From the NCBI GenBank assembly GCA_017792425.1, contig CP051233.1:1460402-1524401 (forward strand): 64,000 nucleotides of DNA. Reading direction: 5' to 3'. The DNA is from Thalassovita sp. (GTDB taxonomy: Bacteria; Pseudomonadota; Alphaproteobacteria; Rhodobacterales; Rhodobacteraceae). Below are positions 1 through 8,635 of the stretch, piece by piece (positions within the stretch are counted from its first letter, which is position 1; each line of letters opens with the position of its first letter). A program made the position numbers and the translations under genes. The notes beneath the pieces are model-generated. The model was not told where the DNA came from and did no database searches. It saw only the letters and a program-made list of their open reading frames with translations.

Positions 1-214
1 TTTCCGCCGCGATGACGGTCAGCGCCAGCGAGGTGCAAATGAAGGCAATCGCCAGACCCCAGGTCACCTTGCCCAGTGCAGTCGCGGCAGCACGGCCGGA
101 CACGGCACCGCCGCCACCCATTCCCAAACCGCCGCCTTCCGAGCGTTGAAGAAGCACAACGCCGATCAGCGAAAGCGCCAGAAGAAGGTGGATGATGAGA
201 ACGACGTTTTCCAT
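1..214 (-). CDS. secG: SecG preprotein translocase subunit (3' end outside window)
   Basis: Small inner-membrane subunit of the SecYEG protein-export channel. The start codon is at 212-214 and the first 71 residues are visible. They show two hydrophobic segments (about residues 4-22 and 50-68) separated by a glycine-rich loop that follows an LLQRSEGGG stretch, the usual SecG layout. The gene runs off the left edge, so its C-terminus cannot be judged. It is read on the minus strand behind the DUF6524-type gene, from which it is separated by a hairpin. Confidence 0.85.
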   Translation of the reverse strand, partial: MENVVLIIHLLLALSLIGVVLLQRSEGGGLGMGGGGAVSGRAAATALGKVTWGLAIAFICTSLALTVIAAE

Positions 215-252
215 TGCGGCCTGCCTGAGATGTCTGTCCGCGCCTATGTAGG

Positions 253-279
253 CAAAAGCGGGTCGGCCCGCAACCCGCC
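253..279 (-). terminator. probable intrinsic terminator after the DUF6524 gene
   Basis: Read on the minus strand, a GCGGGT/ACCCGC stem with a 9-nt loop is followed directly by TTTTG. It lies just past the end of the 299-697 gene and before secG. The stem is only 6 bp, so it may be partial. Confidence 0.45.
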
Positions 280-298
280 TTTCCTATCCTCGTGCGGG

Positions 299-697
299 CT
301 ATTCCTCGTCGATGTCGTCCATGTCGACCTGGCCGGACAGGCGGCGGCGGATCAGGCTCCAGCTCAGGCCGACGCCCAGCACTACCGACAGGGCGAACAG
401 TCCCAGCCATGTGTTGACGGTCTGGTTGTTCAGGTCCAGCAACCCGTAATCGAACAGAACCCACAGCAGTGCACTGACGATCGCCATCACCAGGAACATG
501 CCGAAGGCACCGATGGATCGCAGGGTCGCCCGCAGGTAGATGATATACCCCACCAGCAACAGCAGCCCCAGCAGAACCGACATTGGCAATTCCGACTGAT
601 AGTTCACGCTGACCCACTTTGCATAGTTCCAGCCGGTAGGATTGAAGGTGGCCGTCAGAAGGACAAATGCCACCAACCAACGAAGAAAGAAGCCCAT
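299..697 (-). CDS. DUF6524-type small integral membrane protein
   Basis: A 132-residue protein with four predicted hydrophobic segments and an acidic C-terminal tail (DMDDIDEE). I chose the ATG at 695-697, which gives MGFFLRWLVAF, because it opens directly into the first membrane helix; the longer reading adds an 18-residue soluble leader. Small proteins of this type are conserved beside secG in Rhodobacterales and carry the DUF6524 label, but no biochemical function is known to me. The position next to secG may be ancestral rather than functional. The gene is divergent from purA, with 156 bp between the two starts. Confidence 0.55.
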   Translation of the reverse strand: MGFFLRWLVAFVLLTATFNPTGWNYAKWVSVNYQSELPMSVLLGLLLLVGYIIYLRATLRSIGAFGMFLVMAIVSALLWVLFDYGLLDLNNQTVNTWLGLFALSVVLGVGLSWSLIRRRLSGQVDMDDIDEE

Positions 698-853
698 GGG
701 AAGCTCCGGTACCGATAGATTTCCGATTGTCTGACCCAATGGATTGCGCAAAGCGGCACCGGTGTCCAGCCCTGCGGCGAATTTCCGGTTTCGCTGGTCT
801 GAACCACACTATATACGGGCGCGGGTTTGATCCGCATTGAAAGAGGACCAGCA

Positions 854-2149
854 ATGGCAAACGTCGTCGTCGTCGGCGCCCAGTGGGGCGATGAGGGAAA
901 AGGCAAGATCGTGGATTGGCTGTCGGAACGCGCCGACGTGATCGCGCGTTTTCAAGGCGGTCACAATGCGGGCCACACGCTGGTCATCGACAGCAAGGTC
1001 TACAAGCTGCACGCTTTGCCCTCGGGCGTGGTGCGTGGCGGCAAGCTGAGCGTGATCGGCAACGGCGTGGTGCTGGACCCCTGGCACCTGGTCAAAGAGA
1101 TTGAAACGATACGTGCTCAGGGTGTGGAAATCAGCCCCGAAACCCTGATGATCGCCGAGAATACACCGCTGATCCTGCCGTTCCACGGCGAACTTGACCG
1201 CGCCCGCGAAGAAGCCGCCAGCGCCGGCACCAAGATCGGTACCACCGGCCGCGGTATCGGCCCGTGCTATGAGGATAAGGTCGGTCGCCGCGCGATCCGG
1301 GTTGCAGACCTTGCGGACGAGGCAACCCTGATTGCCCGCGTTGACCGCGCGCTGCAGCACCACAACCCGTTGCGCAAGGGGCTGGGGATCGAAGAGGTGG
1401 ATCGCACCGCCCTGATCGAGCTGCTGAAAGACATCGCCGGGCAGATTCTGCCCTATGCTGCGCCTGTCTGGAAGGTGCTGAACGAAAAGCGCAAGGCCGG
1501 CAAGCGGATCCTGTTCGAAGGCGCTCAGGGTTCCTTGCTGGACATCGACTTCGGCACCTATCCTTTCGTGACCTCCTCGAACGTGATCGCGGGGCAGGCG
1601 GCGACGGGTGTGGGGATCGGACCGGGGTCTATCGACTATGTTCTGGGTATCGTGAAGGCATACACCACGCGCGTTGGCGAAGGCCCGTTCCCGAGCGAGC
1701 TGTTCGACGCGGACGGTGACCGGCTGGGCACGCGCGGCCATGAATTCGGCACCACCACCGGACGCAAGCGCCGCTGCGGCTGGTTCGACGCCGCGCTGGT
1801 GCGCCAGACCTGCGCGATTTCCGGCATCAACGGGATTTCGCTGACCAAACTGGACGTACTGGACGGGTTCGAGACATTGAAAATCTGCGTCGGCTACGAT
1901 CTGGATGGCGAACGTCTGGATTACCTGCCCACCGCCGCTGATCAGCAGGCCCGCTGCAAGCCGATCTACGAGGAAATGCCGGGGTGGAGCGAGTCGACAG
2001 AAGGCGCGCGGTCCTGGGCCGACCTGCCTGCAAACGCGATCAAATACGTCAAGCGCGTGGAAGAGTTGATCGAATGCCCGGTGGCGTTGCTGTCCACCTC
2101 GCCCGAGCGGGACGACACCATCCTGGTCACCGATCCGTTCGCCGACTGA
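854..2149 (+). CDS. purA: adenylosuccinate synthetase
   Basis: Catalyses the GTP-dependent condensation of IMP with aspartate to adenylosuccinate, the first committed step of AMP synthesis in the cytoplasm. At 431 residues it has normal family length. The N-terminal GDEGKGK loop (residues 12-18) with catalytic Asp13, and His41 in GHNAGHT, are present. The ATG at 854 follows AAGAGGA at a good distance; an upstream in-frame TTG at 827 would add nine residues with no family counterpart. The stop overlaps the start of the DUF2842 gene, so the two form an operon. Confidence 0.97.
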   Translation: MANVVVVGAQWGDEGKGKIVDWLSERADVIARFQGGHNAGHTLVIDSKVYKLHALPSGVVRGGKLSVIGNGVVLDPWHLVKEIETIRAQGVEISPETLMIAENTPLILPFHGELDRAREEAASAGTKIGTTGRGIGPCYEDKVGRRAIRVADLADEATLIARVDRALQHHNPLRKGLGIEEVDRTALIELLKDIAGQILPYAAPVWKVLNEKRKAGKRILFEGAQGSLLDIDFGTYPFVTSSNVIAGQAATGVGIGPGSIDYVLGIVKAYTTRVGEGPFPSELFDADGDRLGTRGHEFGTTTGRKRRCGWFDAALVRQTCAISGINGISLTKLDVLDGFETLKICVGYDLDGERLDYLPTAADQQARCKPIYEEMPGWSESTEGARSWADLPANAIKYVKRVEELIECPVALLSTSPERDDTILVTDPFAD

Positions 2150-2379
2150 TGGCGCTGCGCTACAAGACCCGCCGCCGCTTGGCCCTGCTGATCCTGCTGG
2201 TGGGGCTGCCGGCCTATATCGCGGCGGCGTGGTACGTCACGTCGCTGTTCGAACGCCCTTCGATCGCGGTAGAATTCGCTGTCTACGTCGGGTTGGGGGT
2301 GATTTGGGCCTTGCCCTTCAAATTCATCTTCAAGGGCGTCGGACAGGCTGATCCCGATGCGCCCGATCAAGATAAATGA
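2149..2379 (+). CDS. DUF2842 small membrane protein
   Basis: A 76-residue protein with a basic N-terminus (KTRRR) and two membrane helices, ending in a short acidic tail. It matches the DUF2842 pattern (LPAYI, then WALPFKFIFKGVGQ). The start ATG shares its A with the stop of purA, a four-base overlap typical of translational coupling. The purA-DUF2842 pairing is common in Rhodobacterales. Function is unknown, and an enzymatic role seems unlikely given its size. Confidence 0.75.
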   Translation: MALRYKTRRRLALLILLVGLPAYIAAAWYVTSLFERPSIAVEFAVYVGLGVIWALPFKFIFKGVGQADPDAPDQDK

Positions 2380-2385
2380 CATTCC

Positions 2386-2409
2386 AGCGCCCGCCCTGCA
2401 GCGGGCGCT
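2386..2409 (+). terminator. intrinsic terminator of purA-DUF2842
   Basis: Perfect 9-bp stem AGCGCCCGC / GCGGGCGCT with a 6-nt loop, starting 7 bases after the stop codon and followed by TTG. The U-tract is short but the stem is very stable. It isolates the purine operon from the thiamine leader. Confidence 0.7.
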
Positions 2410-2450
2410 TTGCACTTGACGCGCCTTTGCGTTTTGCACAATGTGCCGCT

Positions 2451-2555
2451 ACGTCAGGGGAGTCCCGCCAAGGGGACTGAGAGGCTGACAGGGGGAAACC
2501 CCGGTGACGCGACCCTTTGAACCTGACCCAGTTGATGCTGGCGTAGGAAGACCGA
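2451..2555 (+). promoter_or_regulatory. TPP riboswitch (THI element)
   Basis: The conserved thi-box signature is present: CTGAGAG at 2477-2483, a variable stem (GGGG AAA CCCC), ACCCTTTGAACCTGA at 2512-2526, then a GATGCTGGCGTAGGAAG-type segment ending near 2550. These are the helices and junctions that bind thiamine pyrophosphate in the established RF00059 family. It lies about 130 bases upstream of thiC and should repress the whole thiCOSGEFD operon when TPP is abundant. Confidence 0.93.
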
Positions 2556-2594
2556 AGGGCGATTCCCCCAGATCCACACAGGGGCGGTCCTTTC

Positions 2595-2629
2595 GGGCCG
2601 CAGTGGCCCTTTTGCGGGCTACGGGCCGC
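2595..2629 (+). promoter_or_regulatory. candidate riboswitch expression platform
   Basis: GGCCC at 2605-2609 can pair with GGGCC at 2595-2599 to make a short hairpin followed by TTTT. Alternatively the longer GTGGCCC (2603-2609) can pair with GGGCCGC (2623-2629). The two hairpins share the same strand and exclude each other, as expected of a terminator/antiterminator switch. This is read by eye and not folded with energies. Confidence 0.4.
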
Positions 2630-2682
2630 TTTCTGCCTCACGTTTCGCTTGGGTCTTTTCGAGCGCACTTGAGGAGACGCAA

Positions 2683-4470
2683 ATGAACGCCAAGACCCCG
2701 CAGATCACCACCGGGCCGCTGCCCGCATCCACGAAAATCCACGTGCCCGGACAGCTGCACGATATCCGCGTACCGATGCGTTGCATCGCCGTGTCGAACG
2801 AAACGCCGGTGACCGTCTATGACAGTTCCGGCCCCTATACCGATCCCGCCGTCAGTATCGACATTGCCAAGGGCCTAGCCGGGGTGCGCAGCCAATGGCA
2901 GATCGCGCGCGGCGATGTGGAACCCTATGAAGGCCGCGCCGTAACCTCTGCTGACAACGGGTTTGCCGAAGGTGCACGCCTGACCCCGGCCTTCCCGATC
3001 GCGCGCAACCCGCTGCAGGCCACTGACGGCAAGTCCGTCACCCAGTTGGCCTATGCCCGCGCCGGGATTGTCACCCCGGAAATGGAATTCGTTGCCATCC
3101 GCGAAAACGAAGGCCGGATGGAAGCCTACCGCCGCGATGGCGAGGATTTCGGCGCCGCGATTCCCGATCTGGTGACCCCCGAATTCGTCCGTGACGAAAT
3201 CGCCGCCGGTCGTGCGATCATCCCCGCCAACATCAACCACCGGGAACTGGAGCCGGTCATCATCGGCCGGAACTTCAAGGTGAAGATCAACGCCAATATC
3301 GGCAATTCGGCGGTGACCTCCAGCATGGAGGAAGAGGTGGAAAAGATGGTCTGGGCGATCCGCTGGGGCGCAGACACGGTGATGGACCTGTCCACCGGGC
3401 GCAACATCCACAACATCCGCGACTGGATCCTGCGCAACGCGCCCGTGCCGATCGGCACTGTCCCATTGTATCAGGCGCTGGAAAAGGTCGGCGGCATCGC
3501 CGAGGATTTGACGTGGGAGGTATTCCGCGACACGCTGATCGAACAGGCCGAACAGGGGGTGGATTATTTCACCATCCACGCGGGCGTTAGGCTGCACATG
3601 ATCCCGATGACCGCCAAGCGTGTGACCGGGATCGTGTCGCGCGGTGGGTCCATCATGGCCAAGTGGTGTCTGCATCATCACCGCGAATCCTTTCTGTACG
3701 AACATTTCGAGGAGATTTGCGATATCTGCCGCCGCTATGACGTGTCGTTCAGCCTGGGTGATGGGCTGCGGCCCGGGTCCATTGCGGATGCCAATGACCA
3801 GGCGCAGTTTGCGGAACTGGAAACGCTTGGAGAGCTTACGAAAATCGCATGGGCCAAGGATTGCCAGGTCATGATCGAAGGCCCCGGCCACGTGCCGATG
3901 CACAAGATCAAGGCCAATATGGACAAGCAGTTGGAGCATTGCCACGAGGCGCCGTTCTATACGCTTGGGCCGCTGACAACCGACATTGCGCCGGGCTATG
4001 ACCACATCACCAGCGCCATCGGCGCGGCGATGATCGGGTGGTTCGGCACGGCGATGTTGTGTTACGTCACGCCCAAGGAACACCTGGGCCTGCCGGACCG
4101 CGACGACGTGAAAACCGGGGTGATCACCTACAAGCTGGCCGCCCATGCCGCCGATCTGGCCAAGGGGCATCCCGGCGCGCAGATCCGCGACGATGCCCTG
4201 TCCCGCGCCCGGTTCGAGTTCCGCTGGGAGGACCAGTTCAATCTGGGCCTGGACCCCGACACCGCGCGGGAAATGCACGATGAAACCATGCCCAAAGAGG
4301 CGCACAAGGTGGCGCATTTCTGTTCCATGTGCGGGCCGAAGTTCTGTTCCATGCGGATTTCCCACGACATCCGCGCCGAGGCCGAAAAGCAGCATGGCAT
4401 GGAAAAGATGGCGGCAAAGTTCCGGGAAGGCGGCGAGTTGTACGTGCCCGCGCAGGAGCCGGCGGAATGA
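2683..4470 (+). CDS. thiC: phosphomethylpyrimidine synthase ThiC
   Basis: Radical-SAM enzyme that rearranges aminoimidazole ribotide to HMP phosphate, the pyrimidine precursor of thiamine. It has 595 residues, the usual length. The C-terminal CxxCxxxxC cluster motif (Cys547, Cys550, Cys555) binds the [4Fe-4S] cluster, and the core has the family motifs GNSAVTSS and EGPGHVPMH. The start at 2683 is preceded by GAGGAGACGC. It is the first gene after the TPP riboswitch and its stop overlaps the thiO start, so the pathway is translated as one chain. Confidence 0.97.
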   Translation: MNAKTPQITTGPLPASTKIHVPGQLHDIRVPMRCIAVSNETPVTVYDSSGPYTDPAVSIDIAKGLAGVRSQWQIARGDVEPYEGRAVTSADNGFAEGARLTPAFPIARNPLQATDGKSVTQLAYARAGIVTPEMEFVAIRENEGRMEAYRRDGEDFGAAIPDLVTPEFVRDEIAAGRAIIPANINHRELEPVIIGRNFKVKINANIGNSAVTSSMEEEVEKMVWAIRWGADTVMDLSTGRNIHNIRDWILRNAPVPIGTVPLYQALEKVGGIAEDLTWEVFRDTLIEQAEQGVDYFTIHAGVRLHMIPMTAKRVTGIVSRGGSIMAKWCLHHHRESFLYEHFEEICDICRRYDVSFSLGDGLRPGSIADANDQAQFAELETLGELTKIAWAKDCQVMIEGPGHVPMHKIKANMDKQLEHCHEAPFYTLGPLTTDIAPGYDHITSAIGAAMIGWFGTAMLCYVTPKEHLGLPDRDDVKTGVITYKLAAHAADLAKGHPGAQIRDDALSRARFEFRWEDQFNLGLDPDTAREMHDETMPKEAHKVAHFCSMCGPKFCSMRISHDIRAEAEKQHGMEKMAAKFREGGELYVPAQEPAE

Positions 4471-5402
4471 TCTCTGTCCTTGGAATGGGGGTGGCTGGGT
4501 TGTGCGTCGCCACCGCCCTTGCCGAACGCGGGCTGCAGGTAGAGGTGATCACCCCCGAAGGCTCGCCCGATCCGGCGTCTTGGCTGGCGGGGGGAATGCT
4601 GGCGCCGTTCTGCGAAGGCGAAAGCGCGCCCGACATGGTGGTGAAGATGGGACAATCCGCCGCTGATTGGTGGGGCGCGCGGGTCGGATCGCTGGTTCGC
4701 ATGGGAACGGTGGTGGTGGCCCCGTTGCGCGACGTGGCCGAACTAGATCGCTTTGCGCGGGCCACGCAGGCACATCATTGGGTAAATCCTTCTGATCTGG
4801 AACCCGATCTTGGCGGGCGCTTTGCGCGCGGCCTGTTCTTCGCGGACGAGGCGCACATGGACCCGCGCGAGGCGATGCGGAGCCTGCGCACCCGGATGGA
4901 AGGTATGGGGGTGCGGTTCCATCACGGACCCGCCACCGGTCAGGTCATTGACTGCACCGGAATGGCCGCTGCCCCCCAACTGCCGGACCTGCGCGCTGTG
5001 CGCGGGGAAATGCTGGCGCTTTACGCCCCGGATGTGACACTGAACCGGACCGTGCGCCTGCTGCATCCGCGCTTTCCTTGCTACATCGTGCCGCGCGGGG
5101 ACGGGCACTTCATGGTGGGCGCGACGATGGTGGAAAGCGCGCGCAATGGTCCGGTAAGCGCCCGCGCGGTGATGGAACTGCTGTCAGCCGCCTATGTCGT
5201 CCATCCCGCCTTTGCCGAGGCAGAGGTAACCGAAACCGGCGCGGGGCTGCGCCCGGCCTTTCCGGACAATATCCCTACGATCCGCTACAAGGGGGACCGC
5301 ATCTACGTGAACGGTATGTACCGCCACGGGTTCCTGACCGCTCCTGCGTTGGCGGAGGAACTGGCTGCAACCCTGACACAAGAGGTGGCCCATGCAGGTT
5401 GA
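4467..5402 (+). CDS. thiO: glycine oxidase ThiO (FAD-dependent)
   Basis: Flavoenzyme expected to oxidise glycine to dehydroglycine (iminoacetate), the C2-N donor for thiazole formation. It has 311 residues. A Rossmann dinucleotide motif starts at residue 3 (VLGMGVAG), and a C-terminal segment GDRIYVNGMYRHGFLTAP resembles the flavin-contacting end of DAO-family enzymes. I start at the ATG overlapping the thiC stop (ATGA). It is shorter than some ThiO proteins (about 370 residues), and residues 150-175 look compressed. Position between thiC and thiS supports the role. Confidence 0.85.
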   Translation: MISVLGMGVAGLCVATALAERGLQVEVITPEGSPDPASWLAGGMLAPFCEGESAPDMVVKMGQSAADWWGARVGSLVRMGTVVVAPLRDVAELDRFARATQAHHWVNPSDLEPDLGGRFARGLFFADEAHMDPREAMRSLRTRMEGMGVRFHHGPATGQVIDCTGMAAAPQLPDLRAVRGEMLALYAPDVTLNRTVRLLHPRFPCYIVPRGDGHFMVGATMVESARNGPVSARAVMELLSAAYVVHPAFAEAEVTETGAGLRPAFPDNIPTIRYKGDRIYVNGMYRHGFLTAPALAEELAATLTQEVAHAG

Positions 5403-5589
5403 TTTGAACGGCGAACGTACTGAAACCACGGCGAACACGTTGGCGGCGCTGATCGAAGAGCGGGGATTTGACCCCTCCAGCGTGGCGACCGCGCTGAACA
5501 GCGGTTTCGTACCACGTTCGATGCGTGCGGGAACCGCTTTGGCCGAGGGTGACAAGATCGAAGTCCTGTCGCCGATGCAGGGGGGCTGA
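5392..5589 (+). CDS. thiS: sulfur carrier protein ThiS
   Basis: A 65-residue ubiquitin-fold sulfur carrier ending in the required Gly-Gly (MQGG). The terminal glycine is adenylated by ThiF and then converted to a thiocarboxylate that delivers sulfur to ThiG. The start lies within the last codons of thiO (11-bp overlap) and the stop is one base before thiG, consistent with tight stoichiometric coupling of the thiazole-forming proteins. Confidence 0.93.
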   Translation: MQVDLNGERTETTANTLAALIEERGFDPSSVATALNSGFVPRSMRAGTALAEGDKIEVLSPMQGG

Positions 5590-5590
5590 C

Positions 5591-6349
5591 ATGTTTTACG
5601 GAATTGAACTGCGATCGCGTCTGCTGCTGGGAACGGCGCAATATCCATCCCCGGCCGTGCTATGCGATGCCATCGCGGCGTCAGGCACAGAGGTGATCAC
5701 GGTCTCGCTGCGCCGTGAAGGGACGGACGGTGCCGGATTTCGGCGTATTCTGGCGGAAAGTGGCTGCCGTATCCTGCCGAACACGGCGGGCTGCCACTCT
5801 GCCAAGGAAGCGATTACCACCGCTCATATGGCGCGCGAATTGTTTGGGACGAACTGGATCAAGCTTGAGGTGATCGGGCACGCCGACACCCTGCAGCCCG
5901 ATCCCTTTGCGCTGGTCGAGGCAGCACGTGTTCTGTGCGCCGACGGCTTCGCAGTGTTTCCCTACACGACCGAGGATCTGATTGTCGGAGAAAAGCTGCT
6001 GGAGGCGGGCTGCCGGGTGCTTATGCCTTGGGGGGCGCCAATCGGGTCCGGGCAGGGGCTGCGCAACATTGAAGGGCTGCGGGCCATGCGGGCACATTTT
6101 CCCGACGTGCCTTTGGTGGTGGATGCCGGGATCGGCGCACCCAGCCAAGTGGCGCAGGCGATGGAGATGGGATTTGATGCGGTTTTGCTGAACACCGCTG
6201 TCGCCCGCGCGCTGGATCCGGTTGCGATGGCGCGGGCCTTTGGGCAGGCGGTGCAGGCCGGGCAGGCGGCGTGTCAGGCCGGGCTGATGCCCCGGCGTGA
6301 CATGGCCCAACCTTCGACCCCGGTTTTCGGCATGGCGGAGCTGGCCTGA
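5591..6349 (+). CDS. thiG: thiazole synthase ThiG
   Basis: Condenses deoxyxylulose 5-phosphate, dehydroglycine and the ThiS thiocarboxylate into thiazole phosphate. It is a 252-residue TIM barrel. The Schiff-base lysine is Lys91 in the NWIKLEVIGH motif, with the phosphate-binding segment GAPIGSGQG downstream. I start at ATG 5591 (MFYGIELRSRLLLGT), directly after thiS; the longer reading overlaps thiS and has no family support. The stop overlaps the thiE start. Confidence 0.95.
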   Translation: MFYGIELRSRLLLGTAQYPSPAVLCDAIAASGTEVITVSLRREGTDGAGFRRILAESGCRILPNTAGCHSAKEAITTAHMARELFGTNWIKLEVIGHADTLQPDPFALVEAARVLCADGFAVFPYTTEDLIVGEKLLEAGCRVLMPWGAPIGSGQGLRNIEGLRAMRAHFPDVPLVVDAGIGAPSQVAQAMEMGFDAVLLNTAVARALDPVAMARAFGQAVQAGQAACQAGLMPRRDMAQPSTPVFGMAELA

Positions 6350-6954
6350 TGATTGATCGTTTCTATCTGATCACCAGCACGGCCGCGCTGCTGGAACGTC
6401 TGGTGCCGTTGGGGGTGCGGACGGTGCAACTGCGCGCCAAGGGCTTGCCCGCGGATACACTACGCGATGAAATACTGCGGGCGCAGACATGTTGCCGCGC
6501 CCACGGGGCGCAACTGATCCTGAACGACCATTGGGAACTGGCGCTGATGCTGGGCGTCGATTTCATCCACTTGGGCCAAGAGGACATGGATACCGCTGAT
6601 TTTTCTGCTCTGCGTCACGCCGGAATTCGGTTCGGCCTGTCCACACATGACGAGGCTGAGCTGGACCGCGCATTGGCGCTGAAACCGGCCTATGTCGCGC
6701 TTGGCCCGGTGTACCCGACCCTTTTGAAAAAGATGAAATGGGCTCCGCAGGGTCTGGACCGGGTGCGGGACTGGAAGGCGCGGGTTGGCAAGGTGCCGTT
6801 GGTTGCGATTGGCGGGCTGACCCCGGAACGTCTGCCCGGGGTCTTTGCCGCGGGTGCCGACAGCGCCGCGGTGGTAACTGACATCCAGACGGCCGCCAAC
6901 CCCGAAGCCCGGTGCCGCGAATGGCTGGCTGCTACACGGGAACCCGCGTTGTGA
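6349..6954 (+). CDS. thiE: thiamine phosphate synthase ThiE
   Basis: Couples HMP pyrophosphate with thiazole phosphate to give thiamine phosphate. The 201-residue TIM barrel shows the VQLRAK substrate motif near residue 25, NDHWELAL for the pyrophosphate site, the LGQED segment, and GPVYPT. The Lys-rich LLKKMKW insert after GPVYPT differs slightly from the common TxTK form but keeps lysines. Its ATG overlaps the thiG stop by one base, and its own stop overlaps the GTG start chosen for thiF. Confidence 0.92.
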   Translation: MIDRFYLITSTAALLERLVPLGVRTVQLRAKGLPADTLRDEILRAQTCCRAHGAQLILNDHWELALMLGVDFIHLGQEDMDTADFSALRHAGIRFGLSTHDEAELDRALALKPAYVALGPVYPTLLKKMKWAPQGLDRVRDWKARVGKVPLVAIGGLTPERLPGVFAAGADSAAVVTDIQTAANPEARCREWLAATREPAL

Positions 6955-7913
6955 CCCGCTATGACCGTCAGATTTGCTTGCCCGAGGTCGGGGCGAAGGG
7001 GCAGTCCTTGTTGTCGCAAGCTGCGATTCTGGTCATCGGTGCCGGTGGGCTGGGATCTGCCGTGCTGCCCATGTTGGCCGGGGCCGGGTGCGGGCAGATC
7101 ATGATCGTCGACCCTGACCGGGTAGAGGTGGGCAATCTGCACCGTCAGACCCTGTACCGCATGGCGGATATCGGCCAAGCCAAGGCCGAGTGCGCGGCTC
7201 GGACCCTGATGGACCTGAACCCGGATTGTAGAGTCCAAGCCCATGAGGCCCGGATGGACCCTGTGCTGGCACGTCAATTGGTGCCGCAGGCCAGCGTGGT
7301 CGTGGATGCGGCTGACAGTTTCGCCGTAACCTATGCGCTGTCCGATATCTGCCTTGCGGCGGGGGTGCCGCTGATCAGTGCCTCGGTGTTGGGGCGCACG
7401 GGCTATGTGGGCGGGTTCTGTGGTGGGGCGCCCGGCTATCGGGCCGTTTTCCCGGACCTGCCGCCGCACGTTCTGACCTGCGCGACTGCGGGGGTCATGG
7501 GGCCTGTCGTTGCCATGCTGGGGACGATGCAGGCGCAGATGGTTCTTTCGGTGCTGCTGGGCCACGATCCCGGCCCGTTGGGGCAAATCATGTCCGTGGA
7601 TATGGCTGGGTGGCGGGTGTCCTCGTTCCGGTTCGACGGCGCGCCTGATCCGCTGGCGTCGCCATTGGTTGTCGGCGCGGCGGAGCTCACTCCGGATGAC
7701 CTGGTGATAGAGCTGCGGGACGCCCGCGAAACGCCCTTTCTGATGGTGCCGGGGATGCGCCGTTTGGCCCCTGATAAAGTGGATCATCTGGATGCTGGCG
7801 GCGCAGCACGGGTGGTTTTTACCTGCGCTTCGGGGCTGCGGGCGTGGCGGGCAGCGGTGCGGTTCTCGGCCCGCAGCCCGATGCCTGTCGCAATCCTGGC
7901 AGGTGGGGCATGA
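6951..7913 (+). CDS. thiF: ThiF/MoeB-family adenylyltransferase with C-terminal rhodanese-like domain
   Basis: E1-like enzyme expected to adenylate the ThiS C-terminus. It has 320 residues from the GTG start at 6951 (GTGA overlap with thiE). A second possible start is ATG 6924, which adds nine residues. The nucleotide loop GAGGLG lies at about residues 30-35, and the family segment ATAGVMGPVVAMLG at about 180. The final 75 residues resemble a short rhodanese domain: Cys292 sits in a C-x-S-G-x-R-A-W loop, the place of the persulfide cysteine. This would put sulfur transfer and activation in one chain. The CxxC zinc pairs of MoeB are not evident. Confidence 0.87.
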   Translation: MTRYDRQICLPEVGAKGQSLLSQAAILVIGAGGLGSAVLPMLAGAGCGQIMIVDPDRVEVGNLHRQTLYRMADIGQAKAECAARTLMDLNPDCRVQAHEARMDPVLARQLVPQASVVVDAADSFAVTYALSDICLAAGVPLISASVLGRTGYVGGFCGGAPGYRAVFPDLPPHVLTCATAGVMGPVVAMLGTMQAQMVLSVLLGHDPGPLGQIMSVDMAGWRVSSFRFDGAPDPLASPLVVGAAELTPDDLVIELRDARETPFLMVPGMRRLAPDKVDHLDAGGAARVVFTCASGLRAWRAAVRFSARSPMPVAILAGGA

Positions 7914-8629
7914 CAGCGCCGGTGCTGCTGGTCGGGGGTATGGATTCCAGCGGCGGTGCGGGTGTGCTGCGGGATGCAGCCGCAGTGGGGCAGGCGGGTG
8001 GGACCGCGATGGTCGCCGTAACGGCGGTGACAGCTCAGACCGACCGGCGGGTGATGAGCGTTCACCCCGTTCCGACTGATGTGGTCGCGGATCAGATCAC
8101 CGCAGCTGGCCCGGTCGGCGCGGTGAAACTGGGAATGCTGTGCAACCGGGCCATTGTGGATGCTGTTGCCGATGCGTTGTCGCAAACGCCCTTGGTGCTG
8201 GACCCGGTGATCCGTTCCAGTTCCGGTCATGCGTTGCTGGATGCCGAGGGTGTGGCGGCGATGCTGTCCCGGCTGATGCCGCGCACGACGTTGTTGACGC
8301 CGAACTTGCCCGAGCTGGATTGGCTGGCGCAGGCGATGGGCTGCCGGGTGGAACGGGCCGTGACTGCGCTGTTGGGCGCTGGGTGTGGCGCGGTGCTGGT
8401 GAAGGGCGGACATGGCAACGATCCGGGGGTATCCGTGGACACGCTGTTCCGGCTTGACCACCCCCCGGTCCACTACGAGGCCCCGCGCTATCCTGTCAGC
8501 CTGCGCGGGACGGGTTGCCAGTTGGCCAGCACCATCGCGGCGCATCTGGCGCGAGGCGAGGCGCTGGAGTACGCCATTCAGGCTGGCAAGGACGTGTTGA
8601 CCACCCGGTTTGCCACCATCTGTCAGTGA
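7910..8629 (+). CDS. thiD: hydroxymethylpyrimidine/phosphomethylpyrimidine kinase ThiD
   Basis: Phosphorylates HMP and HMP phosphate to HMP pyrophosphate, the substrate of ThiE. It is a 239-residue ribokinase-fold protein with the N-terminal MDSSGGAG motif (residues 10-17), the central VLDPVIRSSSGHALL segment, LTPNLPEL, and a C-terminal RGTGCQLASTIAAHLA anion-hole motif containing the catalytic Cys/Gly-Thr-Gly region. The start overlaps the thiF stop by four bases. It closes the thiamine operon; no clear terminator hairpin follows. Confidence 0.93.
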   Translation: MTAPVLLVGGMDSSGGAGVLRDAAAVGQAGGTAMVAVTAVTAQTDRRVMSVHPVPTDVVADQITAAGPVGAVKLGMLCNRAIVDAVADALSQTPLVLDPVIRSSSGHALLDAEGVAAMLSRLMPRTTLLTPNLPELDWLAQAMGCRVERAVTALLGAGCGAVLVKGGHGNDPGVSVDTLFRLDHPPVHYEAPRYPVSLRGTGCQLASTIAAHLARGEALEYAIQAGKDVLTTRFATICQ

Positions 8630-8635
8630 ACATCC

